From: Leucocoprinus leucothites
Taxonomy: Eukaryota > Basidiomycota > Agaricomycetes > Agaricales > Agaricaceae
DNA length: 64,000 nt
Assembly: GCA_013368445.1 (NCBI GenBank)
Contig: JAACJO010000002.1
Span: forward strand, 1,860,001 to 1,924,000
Direction of reading: 5' to 3'
Both the position numbers and the translations under genes were made by a program. The first letter of the stretch is position 1. Every line of letters starts with the position of its first letter. Below the pieces are notes generated by a model. That model saw nothing but the letters and a program-made list of their open reading frames with translations, ran no database searches and was not told where the DNA came from. This document shows positions 32,094-43,552 of this stretch, one piece after another.

Positions 32094-33292
32094 GCTGCGC
32101 ATGACAACCATGGGCCCAACCTGCTGCCAACTCTTCCTTGACTTCACTGGCAGTACCAGTGATGTTGTCTATCTCCACCACAAGGCCATATGCCTCCTCA
32201 ATGACTCCCTCTCCCATGCCAAGTTGACCTTGCATATGGAGAACATCACCAAGGCATACAGCACAATTGCACTGCACACCTCCTCCATTCCCTCTGATGC
32301 CAATTGTGACATCATTGAGTCCTCCATCCCCTCCGTCTTTGCCACTCCCTTTGCAATCAAGACACGCCGCCCCAGGTTGAGGTCCTACCTTAAGGTCCTC
32401 AACGTCCCTTACTTTGTGAATGGTATCCATATCACACATGAGGGTGTCTGCCTTCAAGGACATCTTTGCAAATGTTTCATCCATGCACATCATGCGCAAC
32501 TCCACCAGGGCTGACACCACCACCATCTGGTTTGACCTCTAGGATTCCCAATTAGGAGCTAACACCAAGAAGCTCCTAGGCAAGTACCTTGACTTTGAGG
32601 GTGCTCAGTCCATCATCTGGGCTGTACATGCTCATCCAGGCAGTCCTCAGTGTCAGCATTGCTGGCGCTGGGGTCACTCTATCCCATCCTGCCACACCTG
32701 TGCATTGCAATGCACCATGTGTGGTGGTCCTCATTGTACTGAGAATCACTGCACTCACTCAAGCTGTTGCAAGGGGAGTCCGAAAGTAAATCCCCCCATC
32801 CTGCCCACACCTGCCAGGGATCCCTGTCCCCATGTCAACTGTGTCAACTGTGTCAAGTCACATGCAGCTGATGACCACAAATGCCCATTCTGGTGCCATC
32901 AGTTTGACCAGCTTTGGCTTGAATGCCATTGTTGCAATGCCAACCATGTGTGTGTGTAGGATTCTCTTCCCTGCATGTCATATTATCTGCCTCCTGCAAT
33001 GTACATGGGCAGCCTGCAAGTCAAAGCCGTACATTCTTGGTTAGCTGGTATGTCAGAACAATCCAATTTGTATTGTAGTATGCATTCACTTCGAACTATG
33101 TACCTCTCTGTGTGAAGATATCATATGTACTATGCAGACTTTGGACACATATTTATACCTAGCTATGTAGATGTGTAGTTGGTAGTGGTACTTTCTGCAT
33201 GTCGTAGTAGTTGGGTGCAGACTGCTCTTGCACACCATGTTATAAATTTGGACCCCTTCAGGGTCCACTGATTAAAAATAAACAAAAAGACC
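32094..33292 (+). mobile_element. 5'-truncated ORF1-only element, different 3' UTR subtype
   Basis: Starts inside ORF1 (KLRMTTMGPTCCQLFLDF) directly at the poly(A) of E2. It continues through the WFDLxDSQLGANTKKLLGKYL region and CCHC clusters (CTMCGGPHCTENHC, CVNCVKSHAADDHKC) to a stop near 32959. The 3' UTR is unlike E1/E2 until the terminal block (gggtgcagactgctcttgcacacc, ttataaatttggacccc) and an A-rich end near 33275-33292. No ORF2. It abuts the RNase H end of LINE-S on the opposite strand. Confidence 0.75.
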
Positions 33293-33989
33293 TCATGGAA
33301 TTCAATGGTGCACTCAGCATCATTGCTGAGCCACTCCATCAGATGGCCACACACTGCCAGGGAGTGAGCCTGGCCAGAGTGGGTAGGTAGGTCCACCACT
33401 GATCATGCCATGGTAATGTGGTCAGTAAATAGGACAATCGACTTGGTGTCAGGCATGCAACATGCATGCTTGACACTGAGCCGGAGGGCAAATAGTTCCA
33501 CATCTGGTGTGGTGGCTTTGCCTGCTGCATGGCAAACTGCTGAAGTGGCTTGTCCCTGTGCAGGAGACAGACAGCAGCAACTGCCTGAATAGTGTGATTG
33601 GTGTGCACTGAGGCATCAGTAGCCACTGTCACACAGTCAAGATTGGCTCTGGCACATTCATAAGCAGATTCCAATGCCCAGAGTTTGTCAGCATCATCTT
33701 GATTGTTATCAACCTCTTCAAATTTGACCCTGTCTGCAAAGCAGTCCATGAGCCAGTGTCCTGGGTGAGCTTTGGCAGCATCCGCATTGAAGTGCTCAGT
33801 AAGTTGGGGAAGCTTGGAAGCAGCCTCCATGATAGAAGATTGGGTGCAATCTGCTGCCCTTCTGAGATTCAAAAGGTGGTGGCAGTGCACAGACATGCCA
33901 GCCAGAGTGCCCCTGCCCACTAAGGATCTCAGAGGGTGGGTGCAAGAAAGAGTCACAATGTAGAACGATGACTGCAAAGTGAGCTTCTT
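33293..33989 (-). pseudogene. LINE-S ORF2, RNase H part
   Basis: After E4 is removed, VHLHLKKLTLQSS continues from the RT part. It includes WLMDCFADRVKFEE, CVTVATDASVHTNHTIQAVAAVC (RNase H strand with catalytic Asp), a frameshifted middle, and HLMEWLSNDAECTIEFHEV near the end. It is truncated at 33293 before any 3' UTR. Confidence 0.78.
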
Positions 33990-34004
33990 GAGGTGCAGGT
34001 GGAC
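33990..34004. repeat. 15-bp target-site duplication of element E4
   Basis: gaggtgcaggtggac here and at 36692-36706 flank E4 exactly. Confidence 0.95.
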
Positions 34005-34086
34005 CATCCCTCCTTGTCCTCTTACCACCACCATCGAAAGTTGGTGTTTGTTCTAAGGTAATTCTACATCATCTATCTACATTACT

Positions 34087-36355
34087 ATGGGTAGGCACAA
34101 GTCTAGAAACACCACAAACCAGTTTGCAGCACTCGAATCTGAGTCTGCTGTGTCTGACAATGAGCTCAACATCACCAAGATAGCCAAAGACAACCACCTT
34201 GACCCCTACAACAACCCACTCAATATGCATGGGTTCTTTGCTCCCTTCCAGGCTGATGTCTCATCACCTGGCCCCTCCCAACCAACTGCTGACATCCCGT
34301 TGCTATTGGTTGCTCCTCTAGTAGCTGACATCTCATTGCCACTTAAACCCTTCACAGCCAGTGGAACCACCTTCTACCCTGTCGACACTCCCCCTGCCAT
34401 GTCTGGATCAGTGACTTCCTCCAAGGGAAAGAAGAAGGAACTCACCCCAAAGCATGCTTTAACCAACCTCCAGTCCTTTCTCACATGGTTGGACACCATC
34501 GACTATGCCACCGAAATTGCAGACTGAGACACACAGGCCATGGTTACTTGCCTAGCCAAGGCCTTGCATGCTGTAGCCAGCGAGCTGAAGATGAGCAGCA
34601 TACTGATCACCTTGAACTCTCTCAATGCCAAGGGCTGGGAGACATTCACTGATTGTTTGGTGGGCCTCAGTCAGAGATTCTCAGCCGAAGCCTCCCCTAA
34701 AGCAATATGTGTTATCTACAAGGTGACCCATGGATCTGCTGACTCAGTAGGTCCACATGACATCAACATGGGCTCCCCCAAGGCACCCACCATACCTCTC
34801 CTGGATCATCAGCCTGCTCTGGCCCATCCCCCCCTACCACCCAAGCTGGTGCCTACAAAGGGCCACACTAGTGGCAAAGTGCCCACTCAAGTGCCCCCTG
34901 CTTCTAAGGTTAGGTCTGATGGCCAAGCCCAGCAAGTGCCTATCCCACCTTTGGCGGCTAAGAAGTCATTCGCCAAGGTAGCCCACACCCTGGCATCTGC
35001 AGCAGCACTTATCAAGCTTGCCCAGTCCCACCCCACCCTCAAGCCCAATCACATTGTAGCAATGCATCAGGCCACCCTTGCTGATGCGCCTTCTGCAAAG
35101 AAGCCACACATGACCACATCAGGCCCCACCTGGCACCAACTCTTCCTTGATTTTATAGGCAATGCCAGTGATATCACCTACCTGCACCATAAGGCCATGC
35201 ACCTTCTCAATGACTCCCTCACTCACATGAAGAGCTTGCTTCATGTTGAGAACATTGCCAGGCCATACAACACCTGTTAGAATAAGAGTGGTCTATGGTG
35301 ACTTCCCATAAGCACTAGCAGATTAGGCTGTGGGTGGAAGGGAACTGGGTAAGAGGCTTTGTATTCAAGGTGGAACATGACAAGGTGATAACCTTGCCAT
35401 GTTCATAACTATATACAACAATGCACGGACCAATTGTACAGTACCTAAAGATATACAAATATGTGTAGTACAATACAAACAAACAAACAGATATACATAA
35501 ATGATGCTAACAATAGTCAATGGCCAAGGAGGCTGAGATTGCTGAGGACCCCAAGACTCCTGAGAAGACTGAACGTGGCTGAGATGTCCAACTTACCCGA
35601 GATGACTGAGTCCGGTCAGATTACCCTCCTCTAACAATACCATCTTGTTGTACACCAACACCATTGCCACTGATGCTGAGGTATTGGTGATCAAATCCTC
35701 CCTCTCTTCAGCTTTCACAGCCCCATTTGAGCTGAAGACTAAACATCCCAGGTCCAGGTCTTACCTCAAGATCCTGGACATCCCTTACTACATGAGTGGT
35801 ATCCGCACCACCCCACAACATGTCTCTGACCACATGTGTCTGTCTCCCTTCAAGGAGACATTTGCTAATGTCTCTTCCATATGCATCATGCACAACTCTG
35901 CCAAAGCCAACACTGCCACCATTTGGGTCGACCTTTGGGATTCTCAGTCCAGTGCTAATGCTAAGTGCCTGGTTGGCAAATACCTCAACTTTGACAGCTT
36001 GCAGTCCATGATCAAGGCTGCATGTGCTCACCCTGGGACCCCCCAGTGTTAATGATGCTGGTATTGGGGCCACACTACCACCACCAGTCACAACCATGCA
36101 CTCAGGTGCTCACAATGCAGTAGGCCACATCGGTCTGAGAATCACTGCACCACCTCCTCCTGCTGTAAGGGGTCACTGAAGGCAAACCCCCCTATCCAGC
36201 CCACACCTGCCGGGGAACCCTGTCCCCACATCAAGTGTGTCAATTGCGGCAAGGAACTTGCTGCTACTGACTGCAAATGCACGTTCTGGCACCACTGGTT
36301 TGATCGGGATTGGCTGCAAAGTCATTCTGGTCCTGCTGGCCAGCCCCGGGCCTAG
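34087..36355 (+). pseudogene. E4 ORF1, interrupted by solo LTR
   Basis: ATG 34087 (MGRHKSRNTTNQ). N-terminal acidic/Ser region (DNHLDPYNNPLNMHGF), a TGA near 34525, MVTCLAKALHAVASELKM, the THGSADSVGPHDINMGSPK motif, Pro linker, LIKLAQSHPTLKPNH, SGPTWHQLFLDF, an interruption by an LTR at 35275-35636, then VDLWDSQSSANAKCLVGKYL, a TAA near 36050 and CCHC clusters (CSQCSRPHRSENHC, CVNCGKELAATDCKC) to the stop at 36353. Same architecture as E1-E3 but a distinct subfamily. Confidence 0.82.
35275..35636 (+). repeat. Solo LTR, copia-like, inside E4
   Basis: 362 bp beginning tgttagaataag and ending cctctaaca. Flanking pentamers acacc (35270-35274) and atacc (35637-35641) agree at four of five bases. 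The surrounding ORF1 resumes after it. Copia assignment rests only on the TGTTAG...CTAACA ends and the lack of coding sequence. Strand is arbitrary. Confidence 0.7.
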
Positions 36356-36706
36356 GGGAAGCTCCCTAGTGCCAATGCATTGTCCTCTATCCATCACCAG
36401 TTGCCGGGTGGGCCCCTACAAACCCCAAGGCCTGCCACTTTCAGATGCAGTGATATCAGTATATGTTTCATTTCTTTGTATTTCATTACATGCCTAGCCC
36501 CCTTCTGCTGTTGATTTGCATATTGTCTCAGACAGGACTCATATATATTCCCAGTTGTTTACTCTTGCATAGTCAGTAGCAGTATTGGTTCCCTGTAGTA
36601 GATAGTTGGGCATGGACTGCTATCACACACCACTTTATAAATTTGAACCCCTTTGGGGTCCACTAATTTTTTTTTTTTTTAAAAAAAAAAAGAGGTGCAG
36701 GTGGAC

Positions 36707-39381
36707 TGGGCTGAGGCCGGCAAGGGCCTCAGCCCCACCTGTAGGGGAGGTGCAGAAGGCACTGACAATCCAAAGAGCAGTGCAACACTGCATCTTGGTA
36801 AGGCTGGCCAGGTGTGCCTTGCAATAGGCATACTCATTATACCAGAGTCTATAGCCATATGTCGCAATAGATATGACACATGCTCTATAAAGCAGACATT
36901 TCTGCTTAGGGGTGAGACCCCTGAGAGAATTCCCCAGCATCCCAATTGCACGAACAGTGGAGATGGCCTTGGTGGAATAGTAGCAAACATGCTCTCGAAA
37001 AGAGAGCTGATGATTAAAGTAGAATTCCAAGTACCTCCAATAGGTCTTGGGTCTAAGAGGTGTGTCACTGGTGTAAGGGGTAAACCCCAGATCAATCAGT
37101 GGATTGGCATCTCCCTTCTTGCAGGAGAAGTAAAAAAGCTCAGACTTGTCATGCTCCATGATGAGACTGAACTGATTAAAGATGTTGAACATAATCCCAT
37201 ATGCACCTTTCAGCACATCAAGATTCACGGCCCAGTCTTTCCCCTGGGCAATGAATGTGCTGTCATCCACGTAGGAAAGAATGTCACATGTGAGGTGTGT
37301 GGCCTGCTATTTGAAGAGTTGAATAGCTGGAGCCAGATATAGTGCTGATAGGACCAGAGAGAGGGCCAAGCCCTGACCCACACCCACATCAGCTGCAAAG
37401 TTGCCAGAGGAATCTGCACCCCAAAGGTAGCGTGTCTCCCTAATGACTAGGTATGAAGCAAAGAAGTCCCTCACATTAGGTGGGAACCCCTGCTTTGCAA
37501 GGATAGCCATGAGCATGTCATGGTTCAATGATGGGAAGAACTGTGCGATATCAAAAGTGACAATGCTAGTCTTCAAGCCCTTCACCCACCCTGCACAAAC
37601 AAGGTGAGTAAGGAATAGCCTAGCATCCTTGGTGGATCTTTGGCATATACTGCCAAGCTGGTTGGAATGGAAGACTTCATATTTGATGCTATCAAACTGA
37701 AGCCAAGTACTGAGCATCTTCTCAACGAGCTTGCCAAGTGTGTTCAGGAGCACAATGGGCCTGAATGACTTTGGTGTGGAATAGGAAGGTTTGCTCAGCT
37801 TCAGAATGATAACCGAGACAGACTCCTTGAAGTGCGTCAGCCAATACCCAACCATAAGGCAGGCATTGGAAACAGATAGAAAGACAGCCATGATGTCAGA
37901 ATTGACCAGGATGTCCTTCAGATAGGCCTATGTGATGTGGTCTGGACCAGGTGCTGAGTGCAAGGAGCATACATTAAGCACATCCCATGCCTCAGCCCTC
38001 GGAAATGGGACCCAATCCCTCTCATCAAGAGATGGAAGATCCTCCAGTACTGACACATCAACTGGCCTGCTAGAAGCTGCATTGTATGTCCTGTGCAGCA
38101 CACCCCAGAGGGAATTGAGTGTATGGCATGGACATCCCTGATAGGAGATCGCCTTGCATGCCAGAAGTTTGCATACCTTGACCCATTCCATGAGGTCCCA
38201 AGTTCACTGATTCTCAGTGGCCACCTCAGCAATGTGCTTGTCGAAGAAGTCCCACTTAGCCTGCCTAGTGGTATGGTGGAATGCAGTCCAATCAGCCCTG
38301 GCACCAGTCTCCTGGTACCGGGCTTTGGCTGCAGAGCACTCATCAGTCCACCACGATTTGGGACTGATTTGTGATAGTGATCATCTTGGCGTGGGTGGTC
38401 CACATCTGAGAGAAGATGTCCACTATAGCTGAAACCACAGCTTTGATCTAATCAGGGGTCATTAGATCTGACATATCAAGATCTAGGAAGAGACATCCAA
38501 CATCCATCAGGAAAGCAGCTTCCTCGTTGCTTTCCCTTGGCAGGACAGTGCGTGTGACTCTGATGCTAGAGGCCACAATGGGAAGGGATAACACCATTGG
38601 AATATGGTCCAATGGTCCCTTCTGTGATTGATCCAACCTGGGGAGGTTCAGATCTGTATTTGGGGGCCTGTGTGAACATAAGATCGATCACAGAGCCTTC
38701 AAGATCCATGTTGTGAGGAATGTAGGTGTTGGCAGCATTGATGGGCCTGGCCCATTCAACACCAAGATCAGACACTGTCTCGAGAAGAGAGATAGCAGAA
38801 GTACAGTGGTGCTCCACAGCTGGATCCCACACTGATGAATGACAATTGAAGTTGCCACCTATGTAAATAAAGGTGGGAAGGGTATCAACATCCTTCAAGA
38901 GGAGATTGATAGCTGTGTGCATGTCATCCAAATAGATGTTCATGAGATTGAGTGGCTCTCCCCCAGAGAACAGGGAGAGAACCAACACATCACAATGGTC
39001 GATGAGATCCTGCCAAAGGGCAGGCCTCAATTTCAAAAGGTGCTTATGGACATATGCCATAATGCGAGGAGGGCTGTCTAGTGCAGGGGGACACACCATG
39101 TACAACCAGTCTGGATACTTGGGGGCACCCACTACCTCATCTCCCTCAGGGGAGGAGGTTGAGACAGTTTGTCTGATGAAGCACCAGGGCAGTTCCTGAA
39201 AGAAGAGAATATCAGTATCACTCCATAGATTATCCAAGAGGTAGTCAACATGCATGTAGTTATGGTTAACATTCTGACTGAATATCCTTAACTCTGTAAT
39301 TGTACTAGGTTTCCTAGACATGGATACATGAGTTTCAGGCTGAGGTAGGAGGACAAGACTGATGGTCATGTACCTCCACAT
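36707..39381 (-). pseudogene. LINE-S ORF2, endonuclease and reverse transcriptase
   Basis: ATG 39381 (MWRYMTIS). Endonuclease: IFSQNVNHNYMHVDYLL, FFQELPW, LNIYLDDMHTAINLL, IGGNFNCHSSVWD (Asp of GDFN replaced by Asn), SVIDLMF. Linker: RTYNAASSRPVDVSVLED, HSAPGPDHIT. RT: VIILKLSKPSYSTPKSFRPI, TFDIAQFFPSLNHDML (motif A), GVGQGLALSLVLSALY, YVDDSTFIAQG (motif C), then EHDKSELFYFS and the thumb/connection up to GGAEALAGLSPVHLH. Several frameshifts and stops (near 38560, 38400, 37918, 37300). E4 cuts it at 36706. Confidence 0.87.
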
Positions 39382-39385
39382 ATGC

Positions 39386-41092
39386 TCACTTTATCCACAC
39401 TGCATCAAAGCAGTGCTTCCAGAACAGGCAAGCCTTTGAAGAGGCTGGGCAGTCACCCTTGCAATTGGGACATACTGCTGAGTGAGGGCAGGCGTGCCCC
39501 TGAGGGGTGGGCTGCTTAGGGGGGTTTGCATTAAGGTTACCCTGGCAACAGGTAGCCAATGCACAATGTGAGTCCTTGTAGTGTGGCTGGGTGCACCAAG
39601 GGCACTTGGGGTTCATCTGCTTGCACAGATGGGTCTCATGGCCCCATTGCCAGCAGCACTGGCAGACAGGGACACCTGGGCAGGCCCATACCTTGTGAAT
39701 GTGACAAGGATACTGGCCAATATAGAGAGCCTTACCGATGAGGCTTTTGGCCTGGGAACCAGCTTTGGAATCCCAGACCTCAAAGAAGCAGGTGACAGTG
39801 TCAGACCCACAAGTAGGGGGAAGAATGTATGGAGCTCTTTCCAGAGCAAAGAGGTGATGGTGGGTGGACCAATGCATCGCCTCTTCCACAACATTAGCAC
39901 CCATTGTAGTGCCACTAGAGGTAAAGCATGGGATGTCGACAATTTTAAGGAAGGATCATGACTGGGAGATGGCCATGTCAACTTGGCAATTGATGGTGGG
40001 CCAGACATGCTGAGCAAAGCCCTCACAGATGAGTTCCAGCTGAGCAGGATTAGGAATGACATTGGTCTGAAAAGACTATCTGCTGTAGGTGATGATACCA
40101 CTCTTGAGGCAAAGATAGTTCTTCTTCTTGGAGAGATAACAGTTGACTTGGGGCATTGCCTTGTCAGGGCTCAACTGCAATGAAGAATTGTTGGTTGTAA
40201 GGAGGACCACCTTATGGGATGGCCCTGAGGTGGTGGTGCAAGGACACTTCCTGGGGGAATTATCCACTCTGCCACTAGATGACAACCCCTGCTTGTGAAG
40301 GTGAAGGAGCTCATTGGGGGAGAGGTGAAGAAAGGCACGAGCAAGGAGAACCAGGGACAAGTCCCCAGAGCCCTGCTGGGCCTTTGGCACTGCATGGGAA
40401 GAAGAGGTTGCTGCTGCCTGAGCAAAAGAGCGTTTGGCAGGGGTTGACTTGGGATTGAGGGTAGCCTCCATCACAGGAACATTGGCATACTTAGCAGGGC
40501 ATTTGCCCTTGTCAGCTGGCTTGGGAGGCACAGCAGAGGACCCCTGTCCAGCTGTCCTAGCCCTCGGGGGAGAGGCCGGGTCAGCAGCCTTGGGCATATG
40601 GGGTGCTGCAGGCTTAGAGGAGGAGGGAGGAGGGGGTGCCAGCTGGGCAGACACAAGAGCCTGCCTGGGACCAGGTGTTGCATTCCTCATATCAGTATCT
40701 ATGTTGCCCTGGGGGTTGGCAAAGAGAGCACAGAGTGCCTTGGTGACCATTCTCTGGTTGTCAGGGTCCTCAGGGTCAGCCAGCAGGTTGCTCCACTTAG
40801 GCTGAGAGAAGACTTCAGCCAGGGTAATAAACCTGGCAGCCATGTCTTGAAGAGAATGAGTAGTCAATGGGGAGAAAAGGTTCCAGCCCAGCCAGTTGGC
40901 GGCATTGGCAAAGGAGGTGCTGATCACTCCAGCATTGTCATCCACTGACAAACTGTCATCCAAACAAAGGGAAGATGGTCTGAAGGCTGTGCAAGAGTTC
41001 TCCCGACTGCCTTGCAATAGTGCAGAGATGTCAGAGACAGGCAGAGGTGGTCAAGAGCCTGTGGGGGTTGAAGAGAGCGTCCATTGACATGA
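39386..41092 (-). pseudogene. LINE-S ORF1
   Basis: ATG 41092 (MSMDALFNPHRLL), a frameshift near 41035, then a 300-codon open stretch: DDSLSVDDNAGVI, NAANWLGWNLFSPL, MAARFITLAEVF, a Pro/Ala/Ser-rich linker, KRSFAQAAATSSSH, LLARAFLHLSPNELLHLHKQGL, SGPSHKVVLL. After another frame change: NVIPNPAQLELICEGF, FFEVWDSKAGSQAKSLIGKAL and CCHC clusters (CQCCWQWGHETHLC, CPWCTQPHYKDSHC, CPNCKGDCPASSKAC). The stop TGA at 39386 lies 2 bp before the ORF2 ATG; LINE-B and LINE-D have CAA there, so ORF1 may once have overlapped ORF2. Confidence 0.82.
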
Positions 41093-41146
41093 TACCAAGC
41101 AGGAGCCTCTGAGGCTGGGTAGAGAGGCCAAGTGCAATGAGGGATG

Positions 41147-41385
41147 ACTGCCTGCCACTTTATATGCAGTGATATTGGTATATGTTTCATCTCTTCATAT
41201 TTCATTACATGCCTAGCCCCCTTCTGCTGTTGATTTGTGTATTGTCTTGGACAGGACTCTTATATATATTCCTGGTTGTTTACTCTTGTGTAGTCAGTAG
41301 CAGTATCAGTTCCCTATAGTAGATAGTCAGACATAGACTGCTATCATGCACCACATTATAAATTTGGACCCTTTTGGGGACCTAT
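41147..41385 (+). mobile_element. 3'-tail fragment of an E4-type element
   Basis: Matches the E4 3' UTR (gcctagcccccttctgctg, ttactctt) up to cattataaatttggaccc. No A-tail: the sequence changes directly into ORF1 of another element at about 41386. Confidence 0.7.
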
Positions 41386-42238
41386 CACATGCAATTGTCT
41401 GCCTTTAAGGACATTTTCATAGATGTTTCATCCATATGCATTATGTACAACTCCTCCAAAGCTGACACTGCCACCATCTGATTTGACCTCTGGGATTCTC
41501 AATCAGGAGCAAGCACCAAGAAGCTCCTGGGCAAGTACCTCCACTTTGAGGGCATTCAGTCCATCATCTGGGCTGCATACACTTACCCAGGCAGTCTACA
41601 GTGTCAGCGTTGCTGGCACTGGGGACATTCTACCCCATCATGCCATGCCTGTATGTTGTGATGCACTGCTTACAGCAGTCCTCATTGTACTGAGAACCAC
41701 TGCTCCCACTTGAGTTGCTGTAAGGGGAGTCTAAAGGCAAATCCCCCTATCCTACCCACTGCTGCTGGGGATCCCTGTCCCCACATCAAGTGCATCAACT
41801 GTGCCAAGTCCCATGCAGCTGATGATCACAAATGCCTATTCTGGTGACACTGGTTTGACCAGCTTTGGCTTGAACACCATCATTGCAATGCCACTCAGTT
41901 ACATCTGTAGGGTTCTCTTCCCTGCAGGTTGCATTGTCCACCCCCACACTGTGTGTAGTGGGCCCTGGAGATACATGCCATGCACTTTCCATCCACTGGC
42001 AAATCAGAACAGCCTGACTTGTATAGTAGTATGCTTTCATTTTGAACTATATACCACTGCATGAAGATGTTGTTTGTACTAGATAAACTTTGGAATCATA
42101 TTTATACCTAGCTATGTAGATGTGTAGTTGGTAACAGTACTTTCTGCATGTCATAGTAGTTGGGCACAGACTGCTATTGTGCACCATGTTATAAATTAGG
42201 ACCCCTTCCAGGTCCATTGATTTTTATTTTTATTTAAA
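41386..42238 (+). mobile_element. 5'-truncated ORF1-only element with tail
   Basis: Begins inside ORF1 (the region following the DHM/TGA position: caattgtctgcctttaag), then the DLWDSQSGASTKKLLGKYL region, CCHC clusters (CQRCWHWGHSTPSC, CINCAKSHAADDHKC), a stop near 41908, the 3' UTR subtype of 32094-33292, the terminal block at 42155-42215, and a T-run then A-run end near 42220-42238. Several stops in the ORF. Confidence 0.72.
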
Positions 42239-43206
42239 AACCCACTGATTGGGCCCCATTGTGGCCTTGGGCACAACGTGGGGGCATACTATACCAGAGT
42301 ACAGACTAATCAGACCAGTGGATGCTGTTCAAGGACATTGAGGACATTGATCAAGAGCATGGGAAGAAAGCTTCCAGTTGGTGGTATGAGATCAAGAAGC
42401 AATGGAGATGTCTCCCTTCAAGGAGACATTCACTAATATATCCTCCATGTGCATCATGCACAACTCCCCCAAGGCCAACACTGCTACTATCTGGTTTGAC
42501 TTATGGGACTCTCAGTCAGGAGCAAATGTGAAGAAGCTCCTCAACAAGTACCTCTATTGAAATGGATGCCAGACTATAATCAAGCCCACCTGTGCCCACC
42601 CTGGTGTGCCCCAATGTCAGCACTGCTGGTGCTTCAGCCACTCTACCCCCACCTGTCACAATCACTCACTCAGGTGTGCCCAGTGTGGCAGTCCTCACCA
42701 TAGTAAGAACCACTGTGCCACATCTTCATGCTGTAAAGGGAGTACCAAGGCCAACCCTCCCATTCTTCCAACACCTGAGGGGGAGCTCTGCCCCCACATC
42801 AAGTGTATGAACTACAGAGGTGAACATGCAGCAAACAACCACAAATGCCTGTTCTGGTACCATTGGTTTGACTGTGACTAGTTACTCCAGCATATGATGG
42901 ACTCGAGGGCCCCAGTCATGAGGTCTTAGTACCTCTGTCAACACATCCCCCAACCCTTTTGGCTGTTACTGGGGCTACACTGTCTCAAGCATATTTGGTG
43001 ATTTGTGAGTCAGACTTTGGTTTCATTTATATGTATACCTTCCATCTTCTTTGATGTCATGTAGTGTACTATATATGGACAGGACTTTATATATTCCCAG
43101 TGATGTATATATGTAGTTGGTAGTGGTACTGGCTGCATGTAGTAGTTGTCAGGTGTGGACTGCTATTATGCCCTGTGTTATAAATCTTTGATTTAAAATA
43201 AAATAA
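42239..43206 (+). mobile_element. 5'-truncated ORF1-only element with a non-LINE head
   Basis: About 150 bp (42245-42400) do not match LINE sequence in this window; one frame reads MLFKDIEDIDQEHGKKASSW. ORF1 then follows from cttcaaggagacattcac, with CCHC clusters (CQHCWCFSHSTPTC, CAQCGSPHHSKNHC, CMNYRGEHAANNHKC), a stop near 42880, a 3' UTR, the terminal tail and taaaataaaataaaa. The head could be captured foreign sequence. Confidence 0.65.
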
Positions 43207-43388
43207 AATGTAGATGTAGATGGACCTGTCACTCTGGAGTTGTTTAAAGCCCAGGAAATCAAGCACAGTGTGTAGCTTCTTGTTCCACTGTCTGGGTGAC
43301 TGTTTGAGGCCATAGAGCAACTTGTGCAGCTTGCAAATGATATTTAGGCCTCCCTGGTGATATCCTTCAGGCTGCCTCATGTAGATTT
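43207..43388 (-). pseudogene. Copia reverse transcriptase fragment
   Basis: Sixty residues of Ty1/copia RT: QPEGYHQGG, CKLHKLLYGLKQSPRQWNKKL, FLGFKQLQSDRSIYI. The LYGLKQSPRQW motif is diagnostic. It is truncated on both sides by LINE-type tails and gtagat-like sequence. No other copia coding sequence was seen in the window. Confidence 0.85.
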
Positions 43389-43552
43389 TTTATTTTATTT
43401 TAAAAAACCATAAATTTATATAATTATGTGCAATAGCAGTCTGGTCAAACACAAACAAGTATTCTATCTTTTTTTTTTATATATAAAAAAATCATAAATT
43501 TATATACCAGTGTGCAATAGCAGTCCAGTTGAATACAAATAAGTACTCTATC
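43389..43552 (-). repeat. Two tandem, severely truncated LINE-type 3' tails
   Basis: On the minus strand both copies read cagtc/gactgctattgcac, then a tataaattta block, then an A-rich run. They span about 43389-43469 and 43470-43552. Both upstream ends share aagta(t/c)tctatc, which looks like a shared duplicated target. Confidence 0.6.

Larger units (their letters stand above)
34005..36691 (+). mobile_element. E4: full-length ORF1-only non-LTR element with nested solo LTR
   Basis: The 5' start CATCCCTCCTTGTC then CTCTTACCACCACCATC abuts the 15-bp duplication. The element has one ORF1, a 3' UTR of the type seen at 9781-10502, the terminal ttataaatttgaacccc block, and a tail of 14 T then 11 A followed by the second copy of the duplication. 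There is no ORF2. It inserted into ORF2 of LINE-S. Without the solo LTR at 35275-35636 it is about 2.3 kb. With E1, this is the firmest proof in the window that ORF1-only elements transpose. Confidence 0.93.
33293..41146 (-). mobile_element. LINE-S: near full-length two-ORF non-LTR element, split by E4
   Basis: The most complete LINE in the window: a 5' start at 41146 reading CATCCCT, ORF1 (41092-39386), ORF2 endonuclease-RT (39381-36707) and RNase H (33989-33293), interrupted by E4 at 34005-36691. The 3' UTR and tail are lost at 33293, where an opposite-strand element ends. Its 5' CATCCCT start is shared with E1-E4, linking this type of LINE to the ORF1-only elements. Confidence 0.85.

Noticed and set aside
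43389..43552. Two short direct repeats that could suggest a CRISPR-like or minisatellite array.
   Set aside because: Only two units, each with an A-rich end and the LINE tail motif; better explained as truncated 3' tails.
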